This document shows positions 14,065 through 23,382 of a stretch of 25,996 bases of DNA, one piece after another; the stretch's first letter is position 1; every line of letters begins with the position of its first letter. Position numbers and translations under genes: made by a program. Below the pieces are notes generated by a model, which was not told the origin of the DNA, made no database searches, and was given only the letters and a program-made list of their open reading frames with translations. Origin of the DNA: Methylocystis sp. (GTDB taxonomy: Bacteria > Pseudomonadota > Alphaproteobacteria > Rhizobiales > Beijerinckiaceae); contig JALRFG010000002.1 in NCBI GenBank assembly GCA_023253795.1, positions 13,941-39,936 on the forward strand, written 5' to 3'.

Positions 14065-17000
14065 TTAGATCGCGACCGCGTCGTCCGTCGCCTTCGCCGC
14101 TCCTTTGCGGAAACGACGCATCTTGCTCATCAACAGGTAAATCACCGGCGTCGTATAGAGCGTCATCGCCTGACTGAGGATCAGGCCGCCGATGATTGTG
14201 ATGCCAAGCGGGCGACGCATCTCCGCGCCGATGCCGGTCGCGAAGGCCAGCGGCAAGGCGCCAAAGAGCGCCGCGAGCGTCGTCATCAGGATCGGACGGA
14301 AACGCTCGCGGGCGGCGTCCAGCGCCGCATCATGCACCGACTCGCCCTGTTCACGTTCCGCCTGAAGCGCAAAATCGACAAGCATAATGCCGTTTTTCTT
14401 GACGATTCCGATCAGCAGAAGAATGCCGATGAAGGCGATCACCGTGAATTCCATGCCGAAGAGTTCAAGCATCAGCAGCGCGCCGAGGCCCGCCGAGGGC
14501 AGCGTCGAAATAATGGTGATGGGGTGAACGAGGCTTTCGTAAAGAATGCCGAGAATAATATATACAGAGAGAAGCGCCGCCAAAATCAGGACCGCCATGC
14601 CGGCGGCGACCTTGCGAAAATCCGCGGCGTCTCCTGCAAAGCCGGCATGAAGCCCGGCAGGCAAAGTCATTTCCTCAATCGCCGCCTCAATCGCCTTCGT
14701 CGCGCCGTCCAGCGTCGCGCCGGGGGCCAGATTATAGGACAGCGTGATCGCCGGCATGACGCCCTGATGATTGACGAGCAGCGGCATATACCCGCGCTCT
14801 ACATGCGCCAGCGCGGTCAAGGGAATCTGCAAGCCGGTCGTCGCCGAAACATAGATGCCCGAAAGATCGCGTATATCGCGCTGACGCGACGGCGGCGTTT
14901 CAAAAATCACTCGATACTGATTGCGCTGCGAATAAATGATCGTATCCTGACGCTGGCCAAAAGCGCTGTTGAGCGCCGCCGTAATTGAGGCGATCGGCAC
15001 ATTCATGCGAGACGCCGTATTGCGGTCGATCACCACAGAAGCGCGCAAGCCGCCACGCTCCTTGTCGGAGGTGACGTCGGCGAGCTGCGGCAGTTTCTTC
15101 AATTTATCGAGAATTTTGTCGCGCCACTCATCAAGCTCTTCAATCGAGGCGTCGGACAAAGTGAATTGATACTGCGCCTTGCTTGAGCGGCCGCCATTAC
15201 GCAAATCCTGAGACGGATGCATAAAAACGCTCAAGCCGGCGATTTTGGCGAATTGTGGCCGCAGGCGCGCAATCACCTCCATGCTTGTCGCCTTGCGCTG
15301 CCCCATCGGCTTGAGCGCGACGAAGATGCGGCCTTGATTGGCGGCCGCCGTTAATCCGGGCGCGCCGATAAAAGATCCGACATTGGCGACATCTGGATCA
15401 TTCATCAAAACTTCTGTCGCGCGTTTCTGCAAGCGCGCCATTTCTGCAAAAGAGACGTCCGGGGCCGCTTCTGTCGAGCCGTTGATCAGACCGATGTCAT
15501 CCTGCGGCAAATTCCCTTTGGGAATCGTTCGATAAAGCTGAACAGTTCCGCCAAGGGTGAGAAGAATAACAACCAGCGTTATCCAAGGGTGACCGACCAC
15601 AGGCCGCAAACTACGCGCATAGAGATCAATGATACGATCCAGCGCATTCTCGATCGTGCGATCCAGCCATGTTTCATTCCTGCGTCGGAAAACCGGCATC
15701 CATGCGCAGACCATCGGCGTCACAGTCAGGGAAACAACCATGGAAATGATGATCGCGAAAACAAGAGTCATCGAAAACTCGCGCAGCAGCCGCCCCATCA
15801 CGCCTTCCATGAACAGAAGCGGTATGAAAACGGCGATAAGCGAAAGCGTAATTGAAAAAACCGTAAAGGCGATTTGCTTCGACCCCGCCAGCGCAGCCTC
15901 GAAACGCCCCATCCCGTTTTCAATATTTGTTTCGATATTCTCGATCATGACAATGGCGTCGTCGACAACAAAGCCCACGGAAATCGTCAAAGCCATCAGC
16001 GACAGATTATTGATCGAGAATCCCGCCGCCCATATCGCCGCACAGGCGCCGACCAGCGACAGCGGCACGGTGATTCCGGCGGCGATGACGGGCGTTGCGC
16101 GGCGCAGGAATACGAACACCACCATCATCACGAGCGTGACCGAGAGCGTCAGCGTCCATTGAATGTCGTGGATGCTGGCGCGAATGCTCTGGGTGCGGTC
16201 GGAGAGAATATTAATCTTGACGCCGGAAGGAACCCATTGCTGCATCTGCGGCAGCAATTCCTTGATATGATCGACCGTTTCCACAACATTGGCGCTGGGC
16301 TGCTTGGTGATCAGGATCAACACGGCCGGCTTGCCATTGAACCAGCCGGCCGACATGCGATTGCGGACGCCACGCTCGACCGTCGCGACATCGCCAAGCT
16401 TGACGACAACGCCATGGCGCGATGCAATCACAATATTGCGATAATCCTCTGGGGTCGAAAGCTGATCTGTTGTGGCGAGCGTCATTTCCTGAAAGGGACC
16501 CGCCAGCGCGCCAACGGCGGAATGCGCATTGGCGGCGATCAAGCCATTGGCGACGGCGTCGATGCTCAACTGCATCGCCGCCAACCGCGCCGGATCGACC
16601 TGAATGCGCACCGCCGGCTGCTCCGCGCCGGTGATGCGCGCTTCGGCGACGCCGGCCACCTGCGAAATGCGCTGCGCAATCACGGTATCGGCCGCGTCGA
16701 ACACCGCGCTCGTGGGCAAGGTCTCGGAAGTGAGCGCTAACACCAGAACCGGCGCGCTCGACATGCTCGCCTTGCGGAAGGTCGGCGCCATCGGCAAATC
16801 GAGCGGCAAATCAGGCGTTGCGGCGTTAATGGCCGCCTGTACATCGCGTGCAGCCGCATCAAGATTACGCGTAATATCAAATTGCGCCGTAATCTGGCTT
16901 GAACCGAGCGAACTGGTCGAAGTGAGTTCGTTCAGGCCAGCGATGCCCGACAGGCGGCGCTCCAGCGGCGCGGCGACTGAGGCCGCCATGGTCGCCGGAT

Positions 17001-17163
17001 CCGCGCCGGGACGCGTCGCCGTAATATTGATGATCGGAAAGTCAATCGCCGGCAGGCTGGCGACAGGCAGAGAAAAATAAGCGACAACGCCGATAATGAA
17101 CAAGGCGACGGCGAGAAGCGTCGTGCCGACAGGTCGCCGAATGAAAGGCTCGGAGATATTCAC
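14065..17163 (-). CDS. mdtC: RND multidrug efflux transporter, MdtC/MuxC-like
   Basis: A full-length resistance-nodulation-division inner-membrane pump subunit of 1032 residues. The N-terminus FIRRPVGTTLLAVALFIIG is the usual first membrane helix; the stretch STSSLGSSQITAQFDI and DVQAAINAA with KASMSSAPVLVLALTS resemble MdtC more than MdtB. The proton-relay aspartates are D401 and D402 in GFVVDDAIVMIEN and the relay lysine lies in GIVKKNGIMLVDFA. Start is a GTG that overlaps the stop of the preceding RND gene as GTGA; the translated start VNISEPF fits the family exactly. In the Mdt and Mux systems the two RND subunits form a mixed trimer and both are needed. It is the last gene of its operon. 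Confidence 0.92.
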   Translation of the reverse strand: MNISEPFIRRPVGTTLLAVALFIIGVVAYFSLPVASLPAIDFPIINITATRPGADPATMAASVAAPLERRLSGIAGLNELTSTSSLGSSQITAQFDITRNLDAAARDVQAAINAATPDLPLDLPMAPTFRKASMSSAPVLVLALTSETLPTSAVFDAADTVIAQRISQVAGVAEARITGAEQPAVRIQVDPARLAAMQLSIDAVANGLIAANAHSAVGALAGPFQEMTLATTDQLSTPEDYRNIVIASRHGVVVKLGDVATVERGVRNRMSAGWFNGKPAVLILITKQPSANVVETVDHIKELLPQMQQWVPSGVKINILSDRTQSIRASIHDIQWTLTLSVTLVMMVVFVFLRRATPVIAAGITVPLSLVGACAAIWAAGFSINNLSLMALTISVGFVVDDAIVMIENIETNIENGMGRFEAALAGSKQIAFTVFSITLSLIAVFIPLLFMEGVMGRLLREFSMTLVFAIIISMVVSLTVTPMVCAWMPVFRRRNETWLDRTIENALDRIIDLYARSLRPVVGHPWITLVVILLTLGGTVQLYRTIPKGNLPQDDIGLINGSTEAAPDVSFAEMARLQKRATEVLMNDPDVANVGSFIGAPGLTAAANQGRIFVALKPMGQRKATSMEVIARLRPQFAKIAGLSVFMHPSQDLRNGGRSSKAQYQFTLSDASIEELDEWRDKILDKLKKLPQLADVTSDKERGGLRASVVIDRNTASRMNVPIASITAALNSAFGQRQDTIIYSQRNQYRVIFETPPSRQRDIRDLSGIYVSATTGLQIPLTALAHVERGYMPLLVNHQGVMPAITLSYNLAPGATLDGATKAIEAAIEEMTLPAGLHAGFAGDAADFRKVAAGMAVLILAALLSVYIILGILYESLVHPITIISTLPSAGLGALLMLELFGMEFTVIAFIGILLLIGIVKKNGIMLVDFALQAEREQGESVHDAALDAARERFRPILMTTLAALFGALPLAFATGIGAEMRRPLGITIIGGLILSQAMTLYTTPVIYLLMSKMRRFRKGAAKATDDAVAI

Positions 17164-20100
17164 TCCTTCGCCTCCCGACTTTCCTTGCTCTCAGGCGCAA
17201 CGGCCTCGTCGCTGTTATGCTGCCTCATCATGGGCGCACGTCGACGCAGCCGATCGACTGCCAGATAGATCGCCGGCGTCGTATAGAGCGTCAACGCCTG
17301 GCTGAGCAGCAAACCGCCGATAATCGAAACGCCGAGTGGAATACGCAATTCGCTGCCCGGACCATGCGCCATCACCAGCGGCAGCGCACCTAGCAACGCC
17401 GCCAGCGTCGTCATCATGATCGGGCGGAAACGCAATTGCGCTGCGCGCACAATAGACTCACGCGGAGAAAGCCCCTCATCACGCTCGGCCTCTAGCGCGA
17501 AGTCGATCATCATGATTGCGTTCTTCTTGACGATGCCCATGAGAAGCACGACGCCAATCAGCGCGACAACCGAAAGATCGATGCGAAACAACATCAACGC
17601 CAACAATGCGCCGACGCCGGCCGAGGGCAAAGTGGTCAAAACAGTGAAGGGATGGGCGAAGCTTTCATAGAGTACGCCCAGCACGACATAGATCGCAAAC
17701 ATCGCCGCCAGAATAAGCCATGGCGCGCCGGCGATGGATTTATCAAATTCCGCCGCATCGGCGGTAAAAACGCCCACGACCGATGACGGCATGCCGATTT
17801 CGCGCTGCGCGCGCGATAGAATTTTCATCGCCTGCCCGAGAGAAACATTTTTGGCAAGATCGAAACTGATGGTTGATGCGGGAAACTGATCCTGATGCGC
17901 AATCGAGAGCGGCGCCGCCGCATGTTCAATCCGCACGAATGAGCCCAACGGAGTCTGCGGACCGCCACCCATGGGCGACACATAGAGCTTCTCCAGCGCG
18001 GCGGCGTCATGTTGATACTGCAAAGCCGCCTCCAGTATCACGCGATACTGGTTGGACTGGGTGTAGATTGTTGAAATCTGGCGCTGGCCAAAGGCGTCAT
18101 TCAGCGCATCATCGACATTCTGCGCACTGATGCCGAGCCGGCCCATTTTATCCCGATCAATGCGCATCAGCGCCCGTAAGCCGCCATCCTGCGTTTCGGC
18201 CGCGATATTGCGCAGGCCCGGCGTTTTGCGCAATTGCTCAACCAGCCGATTGGACCACATCATTAATTCATTACTATCGGCCGATGTCAGCGTATATTGA
18301 TATTGCGACCGGCTTTGGCGCGTCGTGATCTGAATATCCTGAACTGGCTGAATGAAAAGCGTCGCGCCCGGCACATGCTCTGCGGCGATTTGCAGGCGAT
18401 CAGCCACCACGCCGGCGCTGGCGCGCGTCGCCCGATCGCGCAGGATCACCGTCATATGCGCGACATTTGTCGTTGCGTTCAGCGGACCGACGCCCAGAAC
18501 CGAAACAACATTGGTCACATCAGGGTCATGCAGGAAAACCTGTGAGACCTTTGCCTGCAGCTCTTTCATGCGCTCGAAAGAGGCGTCGGGCGACGCCTCC
18601 ATCACGACGTTGAGCTGCCCGGTGTCCTGACGCGGCAAAAACCCTTTTGGAATAAAAATGAATAAAACAATCGTCAGCGCCAGCGTTCCCGCCGTCAGGC
18701 CGAGCATGAGCTTCTCACGCTGCATCGCCCAGTCAAGCGAGCGATAATAGAGACGATCAAGCCAAAGGGACGCAATATCCCAGCCTGTCGGCGTATGCGG
18801 CGGCGGACGCTTGAGGAGCGTCGCGCACAGCATGGGCGTCAGCATCAGCGAAATAATCGCAGAAACCACGACCGCGATGGTCAGCGTGAGCGCAAATTCC
18901 CGGAACATGCGGCCGACGACGCCGGTCATGAACAAGAGCGGAATGAACACCGCGACCAGCGACACAGTCAAGGACACGACGGTGAAGCCAATTTCGCGCG
19001 CGCCATCCAGCGCCGCCTGAAACGGCGTCTTGCCTTCCTCAATATTACGGACGATGTTTTCGATCATCACAATGGCGTCGTCGACGATAAAGCCGGTGCC
19101 GATTGTGAGCGCCATGAGCGACAAATTATCGAGAGAGAAATTCGCAAGCCACATGATGGCGAAAGTGGCGATGATCGACAGCGGCAGACTGACGCCGGCG
19201 ACGACAGTGGCGCGCCAGTTGCGCAAAAACAGCAGCACGACAAAAACCACCAGCGCCGCCGCCACCACCAATGTGAACTGAACCTCCGTGATCGACGCCC
19301 GAATTGTGTCGGTGCGGTCGCTGACGACATCGAGCGACAGGCCCGCCGGGAGAGAACCGCGCAGCTTCGGCAGCCCGGCCCTCACCTGCTCGACGGTGTT
19401 GATGATATTGGCGCCGGGCTGGCGCAGCACATCAAGGACAACCGATTGCTCGCCATTATACCAGCCGCCGACCCGGGCGTTTTCCAGTCCCTCGACGACA
19501 TGCGCGACATCGCGCACCATCACCGGCGCATTATTGCGCCACACGACCACGATTGATTCATATTGCTTGGCGTCGAAGATCTGATCGTTGGCGTCGAGCG
19601 TATAGGCCTGTCTCTGGCCATCGAGTGATCCCTTGGCGCCTGCGATGTTGGCGGCGCCGATCGCCTGGCGCAGATCCTCCATGCCGATGCGATTGGCGGC
19701 GAGACGCGCGAGATCCGCCTCGATCCGCACCGCCGGACGCACACCGCCCTGCACAGAGACCCGCCCGACGCCCGAAACCTGCGAAATCTGCGGCGCGATC
19801 AGCGTATCGGCGTAATCGCTCAGCTGTCGCAAACTGGCTGTTTTGGAACGCAGCACCAGCGTCATGATCGGCGTGTCAGCCGGGTTCACCTTCGCATACA
19901 CCGGCGGATAAGGCAGATTCTTCGGCAGCGTCGAGGCGGCGGCGTTGATCGCGGACTGCACGTCCTGCGCGGCGGAATCGATATCGCGATCAAGATTAAA
20001 CTGCAGGGTGATCTGCGACAGGCCGAAGGAGCTCTGCGACGACATGCTGGTGAGCGACGGCACCTGCCCAAATTGCCGCTCCAGCGAGCCTGTCACCAAC

Positions 20101-20282
20101 GAAGCGATGGTTTCCGGATTTGCGCCCGGCAGTTGGGTCGTCACCTGAATGGTCGGGAAATCGACCTGCGGCAGCGGCGAAATGGGCAGGCGCAGATAAC
20201 CCAGAAGGCCGCACAGCAGCATTGCGAGGGCGATCAGCGAAGTCGCCACCGGCCGTTTGATAAAGGGTGCCGAAACATTCAT
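17160..20282 (-). CDS. mdtB: RND multidrug efflux transporter, MdtB/MuxB-like
   Basis: A 1040-residue RND pump subunit, paralogous to the next gene. Features closer to MdtB are MSSQSSFGLSQITLQF, DVQSAINAA and VYAKVNPADTPIMTLVL in the porter domain. D401 and D402 in GFIVDDAIVMIEN and the lysine in GIVKKNAIMMIDFA form the proton relay. It ends with a long charged tail rich in Glu, Ser and Lys. The ATG at 20282 begins MNVSAPFIKRP, right for the family, but has no good Shine-Dalgarno within normal reach; a strong one (AAAGGAGGG) lies 33 bases upstream with a hairpin between (see separate entry). Its TGA overlaps the following GTG. It should pair with the MdtC-like protein in a heterotrimer and with the MdtA-like adaptor. 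Confidence 0.93.
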   Translation of the reverse strand: MNVSAPFIKRPVATSLIALAMLLCGLLGYLRLPISPLPQVDFPTIQVTTQLPGANPETIASLVTGSLERQFGQVPSLTSMSSQSSFGLSQITLQFNLDRDIDSAAQDVQSAINAAASTLPKNLPYPPVYAKVNPADTPIMTLVLRSKTASLRQLSDYADTLIAPQISQVSGVGRVSVQGGVRPAVRIEADLARLAANRIGMEDLRQAIGAANIAGAKGSLDGQRQAYTLDANDQIFDAKQYESIVVVWRNNAPVMVRDVAHVVEGLENARVGGWYNGEQSVVLDVLRQPGANIINTVEQVRAGLPKLRGSLPAGLSLDVVSDRTDTIRASITEVQFTLVVAAALVVFVVLLFLRNWRATVVAGVSLPLSIIATFAIMWLANFSLDNLSLMALTIGTGFIVDDAIVMIENIVRNIEEGKTPFQAALDGAREIGFTVVSLTVSLVAVFIPLLFMTGVVGRMFREFALTLTIAVVVSAIISLMLTPMLCATLLKRPPPHTPTGWDIASLWLDRLYYRSLDWAMQREKLMLGLTAGTLALTIVLFIFIPKGFLPRQDTGQLNVVMEASPDASFERMKELQAKVSQVFLHDPDVTNVVSVLGVGPLNATTNVAHMTVILRDRATRASAGVVADRLQIAAEHVPGATLFIQPVQDIQITTRQSRSQYQYTLTSADSNELMMWSNRLVEQLRKTPGLRNIAAETQDGGLRALMRIDRDKMGRLGISAQNVDDALNDAFGQRQISTIYTQSNQYRVILEAALQYQHDAAALEKLYVSPMGGGPQTPLGSFVRIEHAAAPLSIAHQDQFPASTISFDLAKNVSLGQAMKILSRAQREIGMPSSVVGVFTADAAEFDKSIAGAPWLILAAMFAIYVVLGVLYESFAHPFTVLTTLPSAGVGALLALMLFRIDLSVVALIGVVLLMGIVKKNAIMMIDFALEAERDEGLSPRESIVRAAQLRFRPIMMTTLAALLGALPLVMAHGPGSELRIPLGVSIIGGLLLSQALTLYTTPAIYLAVDRLRRRAPMMRQHNSDEAVAPESKESREAKE

Positions 20283-20302
20283 GCCGCGTCAGATAACTTT
20301 CC

Positions 20303-20323
20303 GGGCGATTATCGCCCTCCTTT
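20303..20323 (-). promoter_or_regulatory. Strong Shine-Dalgarno sequence fused to a hairpin ahead of the mdtB homologue
   Basis: On the minus strand AAAGGAGGG (20323-20315) runs into the inverted repeat GGGCGAT-A-ATCGCCC (20317-20303). The Shine-Dalgarno ends over 30 bases before the ATG at 20282, too far for direct use, and no start codon lies at normal spacing. Folding of the repeat would hide part of the Shine-Dalgarno or bring it nearer the start. This is a plausible translation-control or RNA-processing site within the 65-base gap between mdtA and mdtB homologues. Confidence 0.4.
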
Positions 20324-20347
20324 ATGTCGTGACGCGCCCAACGAAGG

Positions 20348-21619
20348 TCAACGCGGTGCGCCATCGCTCCGCGTATCGCTGGTCGGACGTCCTTTTCCGG
20401 AAGATTCTCGGCCACCGGCGCCAGCGTTCTCCGAACCGCCATTGTCGATCACCCGCACCTTCGCGCCGTCGGAAAGACGCGAAAATCCGCTGACGACCAC
20501 CGTCTCTCCGGGCTTAACTCCGGAGAGAATGACGACCAAAGCCTCATCCTGTCGTCCAGTCGTCACCGAACGCATATGTGCGAGGCCATCTTCGCCGAGC
20601 ACATAGACAAAAGCGCCGTTGGGGCCGCGCTGAACTGCGGGACTTGGCGTCACCGTCGCCTGCTTGATCGTCTCCAGCATCAGGCGCACATTGACGAACT
20701 GTCCCGGCCACAGCGACAGGTCCTCATTCTGGAACACCGCCTTGAGGCGCACCGTGCCGGTAAGCTGATCGATCTGATTATCGACGACTGCGAGCTCACC
20801 TTTCGCCAATTGCGTCGCATTATCCTGACCCAGCGCGAAAACCTGCGCCACACCTTCGTTCTTGGCCTTCTGAACGGCGGCGAGCGATTGCTGCGGCAGG
20901 GTGAACATCACATAGATCGGCTTGATCTGGGTGATGACGACAATGCCGTTCTGATCGGAAGCGCGCAGCAGATTGCCGACGTCAACCAGACGAATGCCGG
21001 CGCGGCCATCGATAGGCGCGCGAATGGTCGCGTAATCGAGGGTTGTCTTGGCGCTGTCGATCGCCGCCTGATCGGCGCGCACCTGCGCCTCAAGCTGCTG
21101 CACCAGCGCTTTTTGGGTTGAATATTGTTGCTGCGAGAGGAATTTTCCCTCGACCAGTCGCTGATAGCGCTCGCGATCAAGACGCGCATTGGCGAGGTTG
21201 GCTTCATCCTGCGCCTTCTTCGCCAAGACCTGTTCATATTGCGCCCGGTAAAGCGCCGGATCAATTTCGGCGATGATATCGTCTTTGTGGACGTCTTGCC
21301 CTTCTATAAACGCCAGACGCAGGAGACGGCCATCGACCTGCGTGCGCACCGTCACCGTATTCAACGCCTGAACCGTGCCCACAGCGTCAATCGTCACCGG
21401 CACATCCGCAAGCCGCGCGGACGCCGCCGTGACGCTGACCGGCGCGCCGCGCCCGCCGGCTTCTCCTTCGCCGCCTTCGCGATTATGACGCCCGCCCTCG
21501 TCGACGCCTTTCTCACCCCGGAATCCCGGCAGATATCCGGCGCGATAGACCGAGCCGATGATGAGCGACAAGACCAGCACGCCGATGGCGACAAGAATGC
21601 GACGATCAGGACGACTCAT
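20348..21619 (-). CDS. mdtA: Periplasmic membrane-fusion protein of RND efflux pump, MdtA-like
   Basis: An HlyD/RND-type adaptor of 423 residues joining the inner-membrane pump to the outer-membrane channel. An N-terminal membrane anchor (RRILVAIGVLVLSLIIG) is followed by a Gly/Glu-rich linker, the lipoyl half-motif VRTQVDGRLLRLAFIEGQDVHK, a coiled-coil hairpin with many Gln/Ala/Glu (about 110-180), the second lipoyl half TIRAPIDGRAGIRLVDVGNLL, a beta-barrel domain and a C-terminal Gly/Ser/Arg-rich tail. I take the ATG at 21619, which overlaps the outer-membrane factor stop as ATGA and has AAGGGG eight bases ahead; a GTG two codons earlier is also in frame. Confidence 0.92.
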   Translation of the reverse strand: MSRPDRRILVAIGVLVLSLIIGSVYRAGYLPGFRGEKGVDEGGRHNREGGEGEAGGRGAPVSVTAASARLADVPVTIDAVGTVQALNTVTVRTQVDGRLLRLAFIEGQDVHKDDIIAEIDPALYRAQYEQVLAKKAQDEANLANARLDRERYQRLVEGKFLSQQQYSTQKALVQQLEAQVRADQAAIDSAKTTLDYATIRAPIDGRAGIRLVDVGNLLRASDQNGIVVITQIKPIYVMFTLPQQSLAAVQKAKNEGVAQVFALGQDNATQLAKGELAVVDNQIDQLTGTVRLKAVFQNEDLSLWPGQFVNVRLMLETIKQATVTPSPAVQRGPNGAFVYVLGEDGLAHMRSVTTGRQDEALVVILSGVKPGETVVVSGFSRLSDGAKVRVIDNGGSENAGAGGRESSGKGRPTSDTRSDGAPR

Positions 21620-23169
21620 GGCCACGGCCCCTTATTCTCATCATAGGCGGCGTTGGCGCGCGCGATTTCAGCATTGCGCGTCGTCGGCGACCAGCCGCCG
21701 CCAAGCGCCTGATACAAGCTTGTCGCCGCCTGAAAGTGATTCAGACGCACGAGAGCTTCCTGATCCTGAGCGGTAAAATAATCATTTTGAGTAACGGACA
21801 TCGCCACGACGTCAATAATGCCTTCTTGCAAGCGCATGTCAGCGGCTTCAAAAGCGCGGCGGGTCGCGGAGACTGCGTCGCCTTGTAATTTGAGTTGTAG
21901 CCCGGTTTCCTTAACGGCGATCAGGGCGTTTTCCGTCTCCGAAAGCGCCGTCAAAATTTGTTTGCGGTAAAGAGCGGCGAGTTCGGCATAACGGCCTTTT
22001 GCATTTTCATAATTGCCCTGAAGATTATAGCCGTCAAAGATCGGCTGCGTGATTTGCGTCGCCGCCTGCCAGGCCATCGCCTGAGGCGAAAGCAGATTTG
22101 AGGTCAAAGCGGACTGGGCGCCGTAATAGGGGCCAATAAGTGTGAGCTGCGGAAAAAACGCCGCCCGCGCCTGCATGACGGTAAACTCCTGCGAAGCGAG
22201 TTGCGCCTCTGCCTGCGCTACATCTGGCCGACGCAACAAAACCTCCGAGGGCAAGCCTGGATCAATCTTTGGAAATTTAAGCTTTGTCAGCGAGCCGCCC
22301 TTGACCTTGAGGCTCTCCGGCGTTCGTCCAAGCAAAACAACCAAGGTATTGGATGTCTGACGCATAGCTTGCTCAAGCGGCGGTATTGTCGCGCGCTGAC
22401 GGGCGACGACCGCTTCCTGCTGAGCGGTGTCAAAACCACTGGCTGTGCCTGCCTCGAAACGCGCCTGAACTGCAGCGCTTACTTTTTCTGCGATGGCGAC
22501 ATTGTTATGCGCAATGCGCAAACGATCCTGCGCTGTCAGCACCTGGAAATAGGCGTTCATAATCGCCGTGACAGCCGAAATCTCGACAACGTCTCGGGCA
22601 AATCTGCTGGAGTTCGCCAAAATGCGCGAGGCGTAGGATGCGTCTTCGTTCACACCCCAGAAATCAAGCGTGTAACTTGCAGCGGTAATACCAAGCTGGA
22701 AGAATCCGTAATTGCGGCCCTTATTGGTCGTCGGCGTCAGCGAACTGCTGCTTGTGCTGCCTGTATTGAAACCGGTGGCCGCATTGGCCAGGTTCAGCGT
22801 CGTGCCAGCCGCCCGGTTAGTGCGTGCGATATCTTGCAACGCAATGTTTGGATATAACGCCGAACTGGCCATTCGCGCCTGCGCATCGGCTTCGCGAATG
22901 CGCGCGGCGGCGACGGCGATGTCGAGATTATCCACCAGCGCCTGATTAATCAGACCGACGAGCTCTTTCGAGCCGAATTTAACGGCGAAATCACGTCCCG
23001 CCGCAATCGGACTCGCGGAACTCGCCTTACCTTCACGAAACTTTTCTGGCAGCGGCGTCGAGAGATCGGGCTTTTCCCAATCGAGATTGCATCCGCCCAC
23101 CACCATCGCCAGCACGCAGGCGCTCGTCACCCGGCGACGCCGCCAGAAAACGCCAAGCATGGTGGCCAT
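21616..23169 (-). CDS. Outer-membrane factor lipoprotein of RND efflux pump (NodT/OprM-type)
   Basis: A TolC-like outer-membrane channel of about 517 residues and the first gene of the efflux operon. A signal peptide with Arg-rich start ends in the lipobox VVGGC, so the mature protein is probably lipidated at that cysteine. Two repeats of the outer-membrane efflux domain follow, with coiled-coil stretches such as DNLDIAVAAARIREADAQARMA and LLRRPDVAQAEAQLASQEF, the latter carrying the family's conserved RPDVxxAE. Start is uncertain: ATG at 23169 is chosen; a TTG at 23175 lies 11 bases after a GGAG, and a later ATG at 23160 would still leave a signal peptide. In the Pseudomonas muxABC-opmB operon the channel gene is last; here it is first. 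Confidence 0.9.
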   Translation of the reverse strand: MATMLGVFWRRRRVTSACVLAMVVGGCNLDWEKPDLSTPLPEKFREGKASSASPIAAGRDFAVKFGSKELVGLINQALVDNLDIAVAAARIREADAQARMASSALYPNIALQDIARTNRAAGTTLNLANAATGFNTGSTSSSSLTPTTNKGRNYGFFQLGITAASYTLDFWGVNEDASYASRILANSSRFARDVVEISAVTAIMNAYFQVLTAQDRLRIAHNNVAIAEKVSAAVQARFEAGTASGFDTAQQEAVVARQRATIPPLEQAMRQTSNTLVVLLGRTPESLKVKGGSLTKLKFPKIDPGLPSEVLLRRPDVAQAEAQLASQEFTVMQARAAFFPQLTLIGPYYGAQSALTSNLLSPQAMAWQAATQITQPIFDGYNLQGNYENAKGRYAELAALYRKQILTALSETENALIAVKETGLQLKLQGDAVSATRRAFEAADMRLQEGIIDVVAMSVTQNDYFTAQDQEALVRLNHFQAATSLYQALGGGWSPTTRNAEIARANAAYDENKGPWP

Positions 23170-23204
23170 GGTCAACAGTTTGACATCTCCAGATGTTCAT
23201 TCCC

Positions 23205-23225
23205 CTGACGTCAACGTCAGTTATA
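23205..23225 (-). promoter_or_regulatory. Candidate operator overlapping a -10 element of the efflux operon
   Basis: CTGACGT-CA-ACGTCAG at 23205-23220 is a perfect 7-bp inverted repeat with a 2-base centre. On the minus strand it follows directly after TATAAC (23225-23220), a five-of-six match to the -10 consensus; they share one base. I could not find a good -35 at normal spacing. A repressor bound here would cover the transcription start, the usual layout for TetR- or MarR-type control of efflux genes. The start codon lies about 35 bases further on. Confidence 0.4.
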
Positions 23226-23342
23226 GGGCTCCCGGAAAGCAATGACCGCCAACATGCGCGAGCATGCAGGCGGTGAAGAAACGCAATACACAAAGATTTT
23301 ACTGCGCTGGGACGCGGCCGCCGCCAGCACGCCCCGAAGCGA

Positions 23343-23372
23343 GGGTTGAACGCGACATGATGCGTTCAACCC
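23343..23372 (-). terminator. Long perfect hairpin after the DUF2147 gene
   Basis: GGGTTGAACGC at 23343-23353 pairs perfectly with GCGTTCAACCC at 23362-23372 around an 8-base loop. It begins 11 bases past the DUF2147 stop. The position suggests a transcription terminator, but no T run follows on either strand, so termination would need Rho or the hairpin may serve to protect the RNA 3' end. Confidence 0.45.
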
Positions 23373-23382
23373 GTCCGTACGC

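Larger units (their letters stand above)
23170..23382. other. Upstream region of the efflux operon
   Basis: This 213-base space separates the DUF2147 gene from the outer-membrane factor gene, both on the minus strand. It contains a -10-like hexamer next to a perfect palindrome and a long hairpin, all listed separately, and no convincing gene. No regulatory gene for the pump is present in the window. Confidence 0.6.

Noticed and set aside
15874..16740. 288-codon plus-strand frame inside the mdtC homologue
   Set aside because: Antisense to a strongly supported RND gene, Arg/His/Asp-rich and without domain signs.
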